DNA of 64,000 bases. It comes from an uncultured Lachnospiraceae bacterium. GTDB lineage: Bacteria; Bacillota; Clostridia; Lachnospirales; Lachnospiraceae. Made by a program: the position numbers and the translations under genes. Location: NCBI GenBank assembly GCA_910577675.1, contig CAJTOR010000004.1:62001-126000 (forward strand). The letters run 5' to 3'. Below are positions 8,598 through 16,243 of this stretch, one piece after another. Position 1 is the first letter of the stretch, and every line of letters begins with the position of its first letter. The notes under the pieces are model-generated. The model searched no databases. It was not told where the DNA came from and saw only the letters and a list, made by a program, of their open reading frames with translations.

Positions 8598-8988
8598 CCT
8601 CCTTTTCTTTTTTAGCCGGGATGCGTCTTAAAACTCATTTCCACAAATAATAGTGCACAATGCACACACCCTGGCTGTATCAAAAGCCTTCCTGCAATAC
8701 CCCCATCATATCACAAGTCTGCCCAAAAGGAAAGCATGTTTCAAAACCCACGATTATACTACATTTTTCTTTTTCGAATTTTTTCGAAACGATCAATTTT
8801 CTTCTCGACTTTAAATCCCGACTATGATAAAATTAATAATAAGATTTCCGTATGGCACAAAACAGCAATCCCTACATAATATTCTTTTCAGGTGCAAACC
8901 CTAAATGGGGACATATGTTTTTCCCCGGACAGTTTGCCGGAAAATATAACAAACCAACATGCGCTTTTTTGCAGGAAAGAGGTAATAC
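8598..8988 (+). promoter_or_regulatory. Pullulanase upstream region with a promoter at 8805-8833
   Basis: The gap holds TCGACT (8805-8810), a 17-base spacer and TAAAAT (8828-8833) ahead of the pullulanase gene. The 5' leader of about 150 bases contains no gene I can support. A pair of TTTTCGAA-type motifs near 8772-8788 lies just upstream of the promoter and could be an operator. Confidence 0.5.
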
Positions 8989-11013
8989 ATGAACCAGCCG
9001 ACCACCACAAAACAATCCGTAAACAAACCGGCCGCCAAAAAACAAATCAGGGACTATATTTCATATTATCATTCTGAAGATTTTTGTAAAGAGTCTACCT
9101 ACACCGGTGCCGACCTGGGCGCTACCTGTACCGGGGAAGGAACCAACTTTCTTGTCTGGTCACCGCAGGCGGAGGAGATTACCCTGTGTCTGTACCCGGC
9201 GGCAAAAGATGGCCACCCTTCCCATATAGGGGAAAAACGTATCCCCCTAGAAAAATATCCACATGGCATATGGTCTTACCGGACAAAGGAAATGCTACAT
9301 GGGACTTACTACCTCTATCTTGTAACCATCGATGGGAAAACACAGGAAACCACCGATCCCTACGCGCGCGCCTGCTCTGCGAACGGTGCTCTTTCGATGG
9401 TAGTTAATCTCTCCCTGACAAATCCCGCGGGCTGGGAAAATGATCACGGTCCTGAACTGCCCTCGCCGACCGATGCCATCCTATACGAACTGCATATCCG
9501 CGACCTCTCCATGGACCCCTCATCCGGAATACAGAACAAGGGACTTTTTGCTGGGCTTACTGAGCAGGGCACACATAACAAGGACGGTTTTGCGACCGGG
9601 CTCAGCCATATCCGCGAGCTTGGGGTAACCCATGTCCACCTGCTGCCCTGCTTTGATTTTTCCTCCGTTGACGAAAATTCACCCAGCTTTAACTGGGGAT
9701 ATGACCCCGCCAATTACAATATCCCGGAAGGTTCCTACAGCACAGACCCTGACAACGGCTCCGTGCGCATCCTTGAAATGAAAAAAATGATTCAGGCGCT
9801 GCATGGGGCGGGGCTTGGCGTTATTATGGATGTGGTATATAATCACACTGCATCGGGCGAAGACTCCCATTTTAACCGCCTTGCCCCATACTACTACTAC
9901 CGGATGGAACAGGACGGCAGCTTTGCCAACGGTTCAGCATGTGGCAACGAAACGGCTTCCGAACATCCGATGGTTCGCGCCTTTCTGGTTGATTCTCTCG
10001 CATACTGGGCAAAGGAATACCATATTGACGGATTCCGCTTTGACCTGATGGGACTGCATGATATTGATACCATGCGCGCAATCCGCGCGCGCCTTAATGA
10101 AATCAACCCGCAACTTCTGATGTACGGCGAAGGATGGACCGGCGGGAAAAGCCCCCTTAAAGAAGAAATGCGCGCCACAAAGTCTAACATTTCCCTGATT
10201 CCCGGCGTTGCCGCTTTTAACGACAATTTGCGCGATGCTATCAAGGGCAGTGTCTTTGATCTGCGTGAGAAAGGTTTTGTAACCGGAAAGAAAAAGCTTT
10301 GCGAGGATATCCGTTTCGGTATCTGTGCCTGCTGCCCACACCCGCAGGTTGACCTTGCAAATGTCCGCTCTGCAAATGCCTTCTGGGCTGGCGAACCCAC
10401 ACAGTGCGTAAACTATGTTTCCGCACATGACAACCTCACTCTCTGGGATAAGCTCGCCTGCTCCTTTTCTTCGGGTACTAAAACACTTCGCATCCGCATG
10501 AACAAACTGGCTGCCGCCATCTACTTTACCGCGCAGGGCATCCCGTTTTTCCAGGCTGGTGAAGAATTCCTGCGCTCAAAACCCGCTGAGGGCGGAACGG
10601 GTTTTGACGGGAACAGTTACCGTTCCCCGGATTCCGTCAATTCCCTGAAATGGAAGGAACTTACAAAAAACCATGATGTCTACGAATATTACCGCGGACT
10701 GATTTCCCTGCGCAGGGCTCATCCGGCATTCCGCCTGCGCTGTAAAGAAGATATTTCCACCCACCTCTCCTTCCTTGCCGATGTGCCGGAAAACACCGTG
10801 GGATTCCTTCTCTCAGGTCATGCGGGCGGCGATACACTAAAAGAAATCTGTGTGCTTTTTAACCCGAACCGCCATTCAGTACAGTTCTATATCCCAAATG
10901 GAACCTGGGCTGTCTATGCGGATGCAGAACTTGCAGGGAACGAACCTTTCGGGGAGGTAAAGGGTGAAACAAGCGTTGTCCCCCCTGTAAGCTGTATGAT
11001 TCTCGGACGATAA
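8989..11013 (+). CDS. pulA: Type I pullulanase (GH13, alpha-1,6-glucan debranching)
   Basis: The 674-residue enzyme hydrolyses alpha-1,6 branches in pullulan, starch or glycogen. After a short N-terminal tail comes a CBM48-like domain at about 35-140 (GTNFLVWSPQAEEITLCLY), the pullulanase marker YELHIRDLS near 166, then the GH13 barrel: region I DVVYNHT, region II DGFRFDLMG with the nucleophile Asp, region III YGEGWTGG with the acid/base Glu and region IV YVSAHDN. No signal peptide is seen, so it is probably cytoplasmic and acts on glycogen or imported branched dextrins. AAAGAGG lies before the ATG. It has its own promoter and no partner genes. Confidence 0.95.
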   Translation: MNQPTTTKQSVNKPAAKKQIRDYISYYHSEDFCKESTYTGADLGATCTGEGTNFLVWSPQAEEITLCLYPAAKDGHPSHIGEKRIPLEKYPHGIWSYRTKEMLHGTYYLYLVTIDGKTQETTDPYARACSANGALSMVVNLSLTNPAGWENDHGPELPSPTDAILYELHIRDLSMDPSSGIQNKGLFAGLTEQGTHNKDGFATGLSHIRELGVTHVHLLPCFDFSSVDENSPSFNWGYDPANYNIPEGSYSTDPDNGSVRILEMKKMIQALHGAGLGVIMDVVYNHTASGEDSHFNRLAPYYYYRMEQDGSFANGSACGNETASEHPMVRAFLVDSLAYWAKEYHIDGFRFDLMGLHDIDTMRAIRARLNEINPQLLMYGEGWTGGKSPLKEEMRATKSNISLIPGVAAFNDNLRDAIKGSVFDLREKGFVTGKKKLCEDIRFGICACCPHPQVDLANVRSANAFWAGEPTQCVNYVSAHDNLTLWDKLACSFSSGTKTLRIRMNKLAAAIYFTAQGIPFFQAGEEFLRSKPAEGGTGFDGNSYRSPDSVNSLKWKELTKNHDVYEYYRGLISLRRAHPAFRLRCKEDISTHLSFLADVPENTVGFLLSGHAGGDTLKEICVLFNPNRHSVQFYIPNGTWAVYADAELAGNEPFGEVKGETSVVPPVSCMILGR

Positions 11014-11027
11014 GTTTAAAAAGTCCT

Positions 11028-11077
11028 GGCGGAAGTTAAAAAATATTTATCACCATTTTTCTTCAAAAACTTCCGCC
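11028..11077 (+). terminator. Inverted repeat after the pullulanase gene
   Basis: GGCGGAAGTT (11028-11037) and AACTTCCGCC (11068-11077) form a perfect 10-bp stem with a 30-base AT-rich loop, 15 bases after the stop. No T-run follows the stem, so a weak or Rho-aided terminator is possible. Confidence 0.4.
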
Positions 11078-11248
11078 CCGCCACTTTACAAATCCCCGCT
11101 TCCATGCTAAGCTATATAAGCGTGGTTATACGCAGAAAGAAGGCACTTATGGGAAGTATTATCGGTTTGTTTCAAAATTTATATGTGAAAGATTTAATAT
11201 ACTTGGCATGTGAGCATGTAAATTTAAGAATGACTTATTGGGGGAAAT

Positions 11249-11413
11249 ATGCCGTTTACTATCAAAGAATATTCGATATATAATGAAAGTGAAATTCTAA
11301 ATCTATACAGCAGTGTTAATTGGTCAAATTATACCCAAAATCCGTCTATGCTAAAAAATGCCTACAAACATTCATTGAAAATATTAGGAGCATACGATGC
11401 AGACAAATCTTAA
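11249..11413 (+). pseudogene. N-terminal fragment of a GNAT acetyltransferase
   Basis: A 54-codon frame starts with ATG after GGGGGAAAT and reads MPFTIKEYSIYNESEILNLY. It continues through a segment matching the first helices and strand of small GNAT acetyltransferases (PSMLKNAYKHSLKILGAYDAD), then stops where the acetyl-CoA binding core should begin. Nothing downstream continues the family in any frame I read. It is therefore likely a decayed remnant. The whole stretch from about 11014 to 11564 has no intact gene; another 44-codon frame at 11150-11284 overlaps it and is unsupported. An inverted repeat, GTTTAGCCAC with GTGGCTAAAC, lies at 11510-11548. Confidence 0.5.
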
Positions 11414-11564
11414 TGTAGATTGCCAGAGTTGCCAGTAATATTGGACAAACAATAGAAAGCATAATCATCATTTGGTAGTGCGGGAATATTATGCAGAGGT
11501 ACAATGGTGTTTAGCCACATGCCATTCCTCCTCCAGCCGTGGCTAAACTTAGCTTGGTATATTG

Positions 11565-11963
11565 TTAATTACTTCCTATTTCTTTATTTCCATAATACTG
11601 TGTCAACATAAGTATTAACGCGCTACTTGCAAACACCCCGTCCATAATCCCTGTCGGCAGTAAAAACAGCATTAAAATCATTGTTATTATGCAATTGATT
11701 ACAGAAAGCATAAAGCCCCACATTTTGTTTTTTAATAATCCGATTGCACCGACAGTCCTCACTACACCATAGATAGCTCCTGTAACAATCATCATATTTA
11801 GATTATCCTGAAAGTATGGGAGTTTAAATGAAAAATATTTCCCTATATCAAATATATCATTTCCAAAAAACACAGCAAGCACAAAGCAAAACGCACCCCC
11901 AACTTCCATAAATCCGCCGTGAATAATCATTATCAATGAGGCTATCCAGATTTGAAACACCAT
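11565..11963 (-). CDS. Small integral membrane protein, unrecognised
   Basis: A frame of up to 132 residues contains about four hydrophobic segments (about 4-34, 57-77, 83-102 and 105-122), with GGAFCFVLAVFFG and VRTVGAIGLLKNKMWGFML between and within them. I do not recognise the family. There is no clear ribosome site before the ATG at 11963, and an in-frame stop lies four codons upstream. The N-terminus may therefore be truncated, or translation may start later at Met19 after GGCGG. It sits in a decayed patch between the GNAT fragment and the prfA terminator region, so it may itself be a remnant. Confidence 0.5.
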   Translation of the reverse strand: MVFQIWIASLIMIIHGGFMEVGGAFCFVLAVFFGNDIFDIGKYFSFKLPYFQDNLNMMIVTGAIYGVVRTVGAIGLLKNKMWGFMLSVINCIITMILMLFLLPTGIMDGVFASSALILMLTQYYGNKEIGSN

Positions 11964-12140
11964 ATTGAAATTTCATCAAATTCATCAAATGCGACATAAT
12001 AAAATTCACCCTGCGGGCACCAACAATGTATGGCAGTCTGCACGCAGTTTAAGAAGCCCAATATAAAAAATAATCTGCTTTACAACGACAAAAGAAAAAG
12101 CCGTCGTAAAGCAGAGGTAATTTCACATGCCTATTTTTAA

Positions 12141-12171
12141 ACATCGGCTTCTGGGAAACCAGAGCCGATGT
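12141..12171 (-). terminator. Hairpin downstream of prfA
   Basis: ACATCGGCT, CTGG, TTTC loop, CCAG, one bulged A, AGCCGATGT gives a 13-bp stem on the prfA strand, followed by TTAAAAATAG. The U-tract is poor. A second bulged hairpin (CTGCTTTAC..GTAAAGCAG, about 12070-12112) lies further downstream and may complete termination. Confidence 0.5.
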
Positions 12172-12177
12172 TCTATT

Positions 12178-12264
12178 TACTCCCCTGCCATATTTGCTAA
12201 CTTTGCATCTCTGGTCAGCCGACCAGGCTGCTTTTACTCCCCTGCCATATTTGCCAACTTTGCA
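12178..12264. repeat. Duplicated 3' end of prfA
   Basis: A 30-base segment covering the last codons and stop of prfA (12235-12264) is repeated at 12178-12207 with one mismatch, 57 bases further downstream. The second copy lies outside the gene and encodes the same C-terminal residues (AKLANMAGE then stop) without an attached frame. Confidence 0.85.
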
Positions 12265-13313
12265 GCCTGGTCGGCGGCGATGCATGCGTCGATTATTTCC
12301 TGGATATCGCCGTCCATCACTTTCTCAAGTTTGTAGATGGTAAGCCCGATCCGGTGGTCGGTCAAGCGCCCCTGCGGGAAATTGTAAGTGCGGATCTTCT
12401 CCGAGCGATCCCCGGTTCCAACCTGGGATTTTCTCGCCGCTGCCTCCGCGTCGTGCGCCTTCTCAAGCTCTAATTCATAGAGCCTTGAACGGAGCACTTT
12501 AAGCGCCTTATCCCTGTTTTTTAACTGCGATTTCTCATCCTGGCAAGAGATTACAATACCCGTCGGAATATGCGTTAAGCGCACCGCCGAGTCCGTCGTA
12601 TTTACACACTGCCCGCCATTGCCGGACGAGCGGAACACATCAAAACGGCAGTCGTTTAAATCAAGCTGTACATCCACCTCTTCCGCTTCCGGCATAATGG
12701 CAACGGTCGCAGTAGAGGTGTGGATACGCCCGCCCGATTCCGTAACCGGGATACGCTGTACACGATGTACGCCACTCTCATATTTCAACTTGGAATAAGC
12801 GCCGTTCCCCTCAATCATAAAAACAACTTCCTTGCAGCCGCCAATCCCACTCTCGTTCAGATTCATCATATCAATTTTCCATCGCTGCGTTTCCGCATAC
12901 TTCTGATACATGCGGAACAGTTCTGCCGCGAAAAGCGCAGCCTCATCCCCGCCCGCACCCGCGCGGATCTCGACAATTACGTTCTTCTCATCATTCGGGT
13001 CTTTCGGGAGCAGCAGAATTTTAATCTTCTGCTCTAAGCACTCCACATCCGCCTTTCCCTGAGCCAGTTCCTCCTTCGCAAGCTCGCGCAACTCCTCATC
13101 GTTCTCCGTGTCAAGCATCGCAAGGCTGTCCTCAATATTTTTCTTCGCCTGCTTATATTCGCGGTACGCACCCACCACTTCACTCAGGTCGTTCTGCTCC
13201 TTCATCAGCTTCCTAAAGCGCGCCGTGTCATTCGTGACTGTCGGCTCACTTAACTCTGCCTGCAATTCCTCAAATCGGCGCTCGGTATCCTCCAATTTCT
13301 CAAACACTTCCAT
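12234..13313 (-). CDS. prfA: Peptide chain release factor 1
   Basis: RF1 ends translation at UAA and UAG. The 359-residue product has the RF1 codon-recognition tripeptide of the PxT type (PVT in RIPVTESGGRIHTS) and the GGQ motif (SSGNGGQCVNTTDSAVRLTH) that triggers peptidyl-tRNA hydrolysis. GGQ is normally followed by H; here the next residue is Cys. AAGGGAG lies nine bases before the ATG. It follows prmC, whose product methylates the GGQ glutamine, after a gap of about 210 bases. Confidence 0.97.
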   Translation of the reverse strand: MEVFEKLEDTERRFEELQAELSEPTVTNDTARFRKLMKEQNDLSEVVGAYREYKQAKKNIEDSLAMLDTENDEELRELAKEELAQGKADVECLEQKIKILLLPKDPNDEKNVIVEIRAGAGGDEAALFAAELFRMYQKYAETQRWKIDMMNLNESGIGGCKEVVFMIEGNGAYSKLKYESGVHRVQRIPVTESGGRIHTSTATVAIMPEAEEVDVQLDLNDCRFDVFRSSGNGGQCVNTTDSAVRLTHIPTGIVISCQDEKSQLKNRDKALKVLRSRLYELELEKAHDAEAAARKSQVGTGDRSEKIRTYNFPQGRLTDHRIGLTIYKLEKVMDGDIQEIIDACIAADQAAKLANMAGE

Positions 13314-13425
13314 AACAATATTCTCCCTTCCGGGACGCTGGCACCCGCCCCGTCCGCGAAATCATTTATTTACATATTTTTACATTTATTTTTCAAACTT
13401 CCCGTTTTATCCCACGGAAAGTTGC

Positions 13426-13459
13426 CAAAAGAATTTCATATCCCTGTGCTGCTATCGCA
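13426..13459. repeat. Dispersed 34-bp repeat, copy 1
   Basis: The block reading CAAAAGAATTTCATATCCCT then GTGCTGCTATCGCA recurs at 34055-34089 with a few changes, in the same orientation and also between genes. Next to it an imperfect inverted pair (AAGAAGTTCCCC with GGGGACTTCTT, about 13459-13516) could act as the terminator of prmC. No gene is seen in 13314-13520. Confidence 0.6.
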
Positions 13460-13520
13460 AGAAGTTCCCCTCCCCACCACTTTCACCTTTATAACTTGGA
13501 AACGGGGACTTCTTTGACAA

Positions 13521-14354
13521 TTATTCTCCCCGGTAACACCCGCAGACCACACGGTCAAGCCCTGCATAATCCTTTTTAACATCAATTTCCTCAAAACTGT
13601 TCTCTTCTAGCAGAGAAGAAACTTCCTTTGCCTGAGTGCAGCCGATTTCCAGAAAAATCCTGCCGCCAGGACGCAGGTAAAGCCCCGCCCCCTCCGCAAT
13701 CCTGCGGTAAAAGCAAAGTCCGTCCACATCCCCGTCCAACGCCATACGCGGTTCAAAATCGCGCACTTCCGGCATCAGTCCCCCAATCTCTCCCGCACAA
13801 ATATAGGGCGGATTGGAAACAATGACATCAAAAATCCCCTGCACATTTTCAAACAGGTCACTTTCAATTAAATCCACGGACACGAAAAGGCGTTCTGCAT
13901 TTTTTTTCGCAACCAGGAGCGCTTCTTTTGATAGATCCACCCCAACTCCCAATTTCAGCCCGGAAAGCTTTGCAAGACTTAGCAGGATGCAGCCGGATCC
14001 CGTGCAAAGATCCAGTACCCTGGCACCTGAACAGTGTGGAAGTGCCAACTCGACCAACCGCTCCGTATCCTGTCTTGGAATCAGTACAGCGGGGGATACC
14101 ACAAAGGAAAGTCCCATAAATTCCTGCGTCCCTATAATATATTGCAGTGGCTCGCGCGCCCTGCGTCGTTCAATAACCTCCCGGTATTTTCGAACTGTCC
14201 CCTCCTCAAGTTCCCTTTCGGCAGCAAAAAACAACTCCGCACAAGAGAGTGCGGCAACCTCCATCAGGAGATATTTCGCATCCAACGCAGCCTCCAAAAT
14301 CCCCGCACCCTCCAACTCTTCCTTTGCATATCCCAATGCTTCCTTCACTGTCAT
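13521..14354 (-). CDS. prmC: Release-factor glutamine N5-methyltransferase
   Basis: PrmC methylates the Gln of the GGQ loop in RF1 and RF2. The 277-residue product has a helical N-terminal domain and a Rossmann methyltransferase domain with the SAM motif VLDLCTGSGCILLSLAK and the catalytic NPPY in IVSNPPYI. Lys and Gln substrate-pocket residues are preceded by LIPRQDTERLVELAL. The ATG at 14354 abuts AAAGAGG, so the GTG two codons later (14348), six bases from that site, may be the true start. It lies six bases from the DUF1385 gene, and rpmE, DUF1385, prmC, prfA is a common clostridial order. Confidence 0.95.
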   Translation of the reverse strand: MTVKEALGYAKEELEGAGILEAALDAKYLLMEVAALSCAELFFAAERELEEGTVRKYREVIERRRAREPLQYIIGTQEFMGLSFVVSPAVLIPRQDTERLVELALPHCSGARVLDLCTGSGCILLSLAKLSGLKLGVGVDLSKEALLVAKKNAERLFVSVDLIESDLFENVQGIFDVIVSNPPYICAGEIGGLMPEVRDFEPRMALDGDVDGLCFYRRIAEGAGLYLRPGGRIFLEIGCTQAKEVSSLLEENSFEEIDVKKDYAGLDRVVCGCYRGE

Positions 14355-14359
14355 CCTCT

Positions 14360-15802
14360 TTATTCTTCCCCGTTATTCTGCATATTCTGCTTGGAAGCTT
14401 CATCCGATCTCTGTGACATGCCTCCCCGCACGGTTTTCCCTACCGTGGTACCTGGCGGCACTATATTCCCATTGCTTCCCCTCACAATTCTGCCCGATGT
14501 TTCATCCACCCGGACAGGCGATTTCCCCTCCGCCTTCGTTGCAGATGCGGGTGTGCTCCCCACAGCTTTTACAGCAACCTTACCAGATGCCTTCTCCCCG
14601 GTCTTACCCGCACTCACCCCACTTCTTCCGGATGCACTGCCGCCGATTAAAATCGGTATCTTCCCCGGTGTCCTGTTGCCTGTCTGCCCGGTTCTTCCCA
14701 CCGGTTTTACCGCAGATTTCCTGTGTTCTTCCCTTTTCCTTAAAGTTTCGCCACCCGCCGTCTTACCATCAAAAACAAAATAATGGTCAAGCGAGCTGAG
14801 TTGGTCGTCCTCCTCTTTTTCCTCCTCTTTGGTTACGGCAGTAACCGGCAAAGGTACATCCGCAGTCAATTCCTCCGTCGTTTCGTCCGCCTTCTTCATT
14901 ACCTTCGACCACCGTTTCGCAATACCCTGCTCCTGCTGGTAAGCTTTCCAGTCAAATATAGCTTCCAATGAGGCAATTGCCACCTCAATCATGGAATCAT
15001 CCGGCTCCCTGGTCGTAAGACGCTGCAAAGCTTCCGTCAGCTTGCCACCGCTTCCTGCCAGGCTGACTAGTTCATAAGTAATCCCAGCAATAAGCGGAAC
15101 CAGCAAAATGCGCAGCACATATCGCAGCCACGCGGCATCAACACGTATAAACATAAAAAGCACAAAACTAACCAGCAGCACCAACAGCAAAAATCCCGTG
15201 TTGCAGCGCCTGTAACAGCGGCTCTGCCGCCTCACATTCGCCACTGTCAGCTCCTCGCCGCCCTCCGCACAGTTTATACATTTATGTTCAGCCCCATGGT
15301 ACATAAAAATACGCTTGACATCCTCAAGTCTTGAAATCAGGATAAGATAAACGACAAACATAGCCACGCGCAGTATCCCCTCTATTACAAGCTCCCAGGT
15401 TCCTGACTGCACAAGGCGGCTCAAAAGATTTGAAAGCAGCAGCGGAAGCAGGATGAAGACCGCTACCGCAATAAACAGGGATAGAAAAATAACACCGATA
15501 TCCGTGATGGTTTCCCTGGCTCCTCCCCCTTCCTTAGGATTTGCCCCCTCCGACTCCTCACCACCGCAATTTGAGGAATAGGAGAGCGTGCGCATCCCCA
15601 AAATCAGCGATTCAAAAAAAACTGCCATCCCTCGGAAAAGCGGAAGCCTGAAAAGCCCCACCCGCTCCGTCATACTGTGAAATTCATCCGTCTTTACCTC
15701 GATCTGATTATCCGGCTTCCTCACGGCAATCGCATAGCGTTCTTTGTTTTTCATCATAACGCCCTCCAAAACTGCCTGTCCGCCGATGCCCGATGATTTC
15801 AT
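14360..15802 (-). CDS. DUF1385 membrane protein with a long disordered tail
   Basis: The N-terminus MKSSGIGGQAVLEGVMMKNK is the hallmark of the DUF1385 family. Membrane segments are visible at about 60-72, 105-130, 145-163, 205-225 and 228-246, and the family motif YHGAEHKCINCAEGGEELT is near 170. The family usually has about 300 residues; this copy adds a tail of some 180 residues (about 300-480) rich in Gly, Lys, Ser, Thr and Arg with repeated GKT/SGR-like tracts, probably disordered. Function is unknown; its fixed place between rpmE and prmC suggests a link with translation or envelope (inference). GAGGAAGG precedes the ATG. Confidence 0.88.
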   Translation of the reverse strand: MKSSGIGGQAVLEGVMMKNKERYAIAVRKPDNQIEVKTDEFHSMTERVGLFRLPLFRGMAVFFESLILGMRTLSYSSNCGGEESEGANPKEGGGARETITDIGVIFLSLFIAVAVFILLPLLLSNLLSRLVQSGTWELVIEGILRVAMFVVYLILISRLEDVKRIFMYHGAEHKCINCAEGGEELTVANVRRQSRCYRRCNTGFLLLVLLVSFVLFMFIRVDAAWLRYVLRILLVPLIAGITYELVSLAGSGGKLTEALQRLTTREPDDSMIEVAIASLEAIFDWKAYQQEQGIAKRWSKVMKKADETTEELTADVPLPVTAVTKEEEKEEDDQLSSLDHYFVFDGKTAGGETLRKREEHRKSAVKPVGRTGQTGNRTPGKIPILIGGSASGRSGVSAGKTGEKASGKVAVKAVGSTPASATKAEGKSPVRVDETSGRIVRGSNGNIVPPGTTVGKTVRGGMSQRSDEASKQNMQNNGEE

Positions 15803-15863
15803 CTATTTCCTTCCTCTCATTCTGCCGCCTGTGGCGGCTCGTTACAGGTTTATATTTCCATCC

Positions 15864-15897
15864 GAAAAAAGGCTGAGATTACTGCTAACCTCAGCCT
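15864..15897 (-). terminator. Intrinsic terminator of rpmE
   Basis: On the rpmE strand AGGCTGAG, a 12-base loop and CTCAGCCT are followed directly by TTTTTT. It lies about 40 bases after the rpmE stop, so the DUF1385 gene downstream depends on readthrough or its own promoter. Confidence 0.9.
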
Positions 15898-15935
15898 GAT
15901 CGTAAATATCTGCAGCTATTTAATGCCCGTCCCGG

Positions 15936-16139
15936 CTATTTCGTCAGACCGTAGCGGCGGTTAAACTTATCGATCGCACCGCGCGCTGCAGCAGCCTTCT
16001 GCTGGCCGGTATAAAAAGAATGGCATTTGGAACAAACTTCCACATGGATCTCCGGTTTTGTGGAGCCGGTCACGAACTCATTGCCACAGTTGCAGGTAAC
16101 CTTTGCCTGGTAATACTTAGGCTGAATGGACTCTTTCAT
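15936..16139 (-). CDS. rpmE: 50S ribosomal protein L31
   Basis: The 67-residue L31 binds the large subunit. It has the zinc-binding Cys pattern of the C+ type (CNCG near 16-18, CSKC near 37-40) and the family segments IQPKYYQAKVTCNCGNEF and CHSFYTGQQK. The presence of the Cys set suggests it is the zinc-replete paralogue. Start ATG at 16139 is chosen over an in-frame GTG three codons upstream because AGAGG then lies eight bases away. Confidence 0.97.
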   Translation of the reverse strand: MKESIQPKYYQAKVTCNCGNEFVTGSTKPEIHVEVCSKCHSFYTGQQKAAAARGAIDKFNRRYGLTK

Positions 16140-16243
16140 TTCTTTCACCTCTCATTATCCTTTTGTACAGCGATTTCTAACCGATGCACATGATTTTTAA
16201 ACAGCTTGCTTATTATACCACAACTTTTTTCCCTTGGCAAGTC

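Noticed and set aside
11150..11284. 44-codon frame MGSIIGLFQNLYVKDLIYLA..
   Set aside because: It overlaps the GNAT fragment, resembles no family I know and has only a weak ribosome site; left as possible debris.
12049..12285. 78-codon frame across the prfA end with internal repeats
   Set aside because: Its apparent repeats (CKVGKYGRGV, CKVSKYGRGV) are the duplicated prfA 3' end read in a wrong frame.
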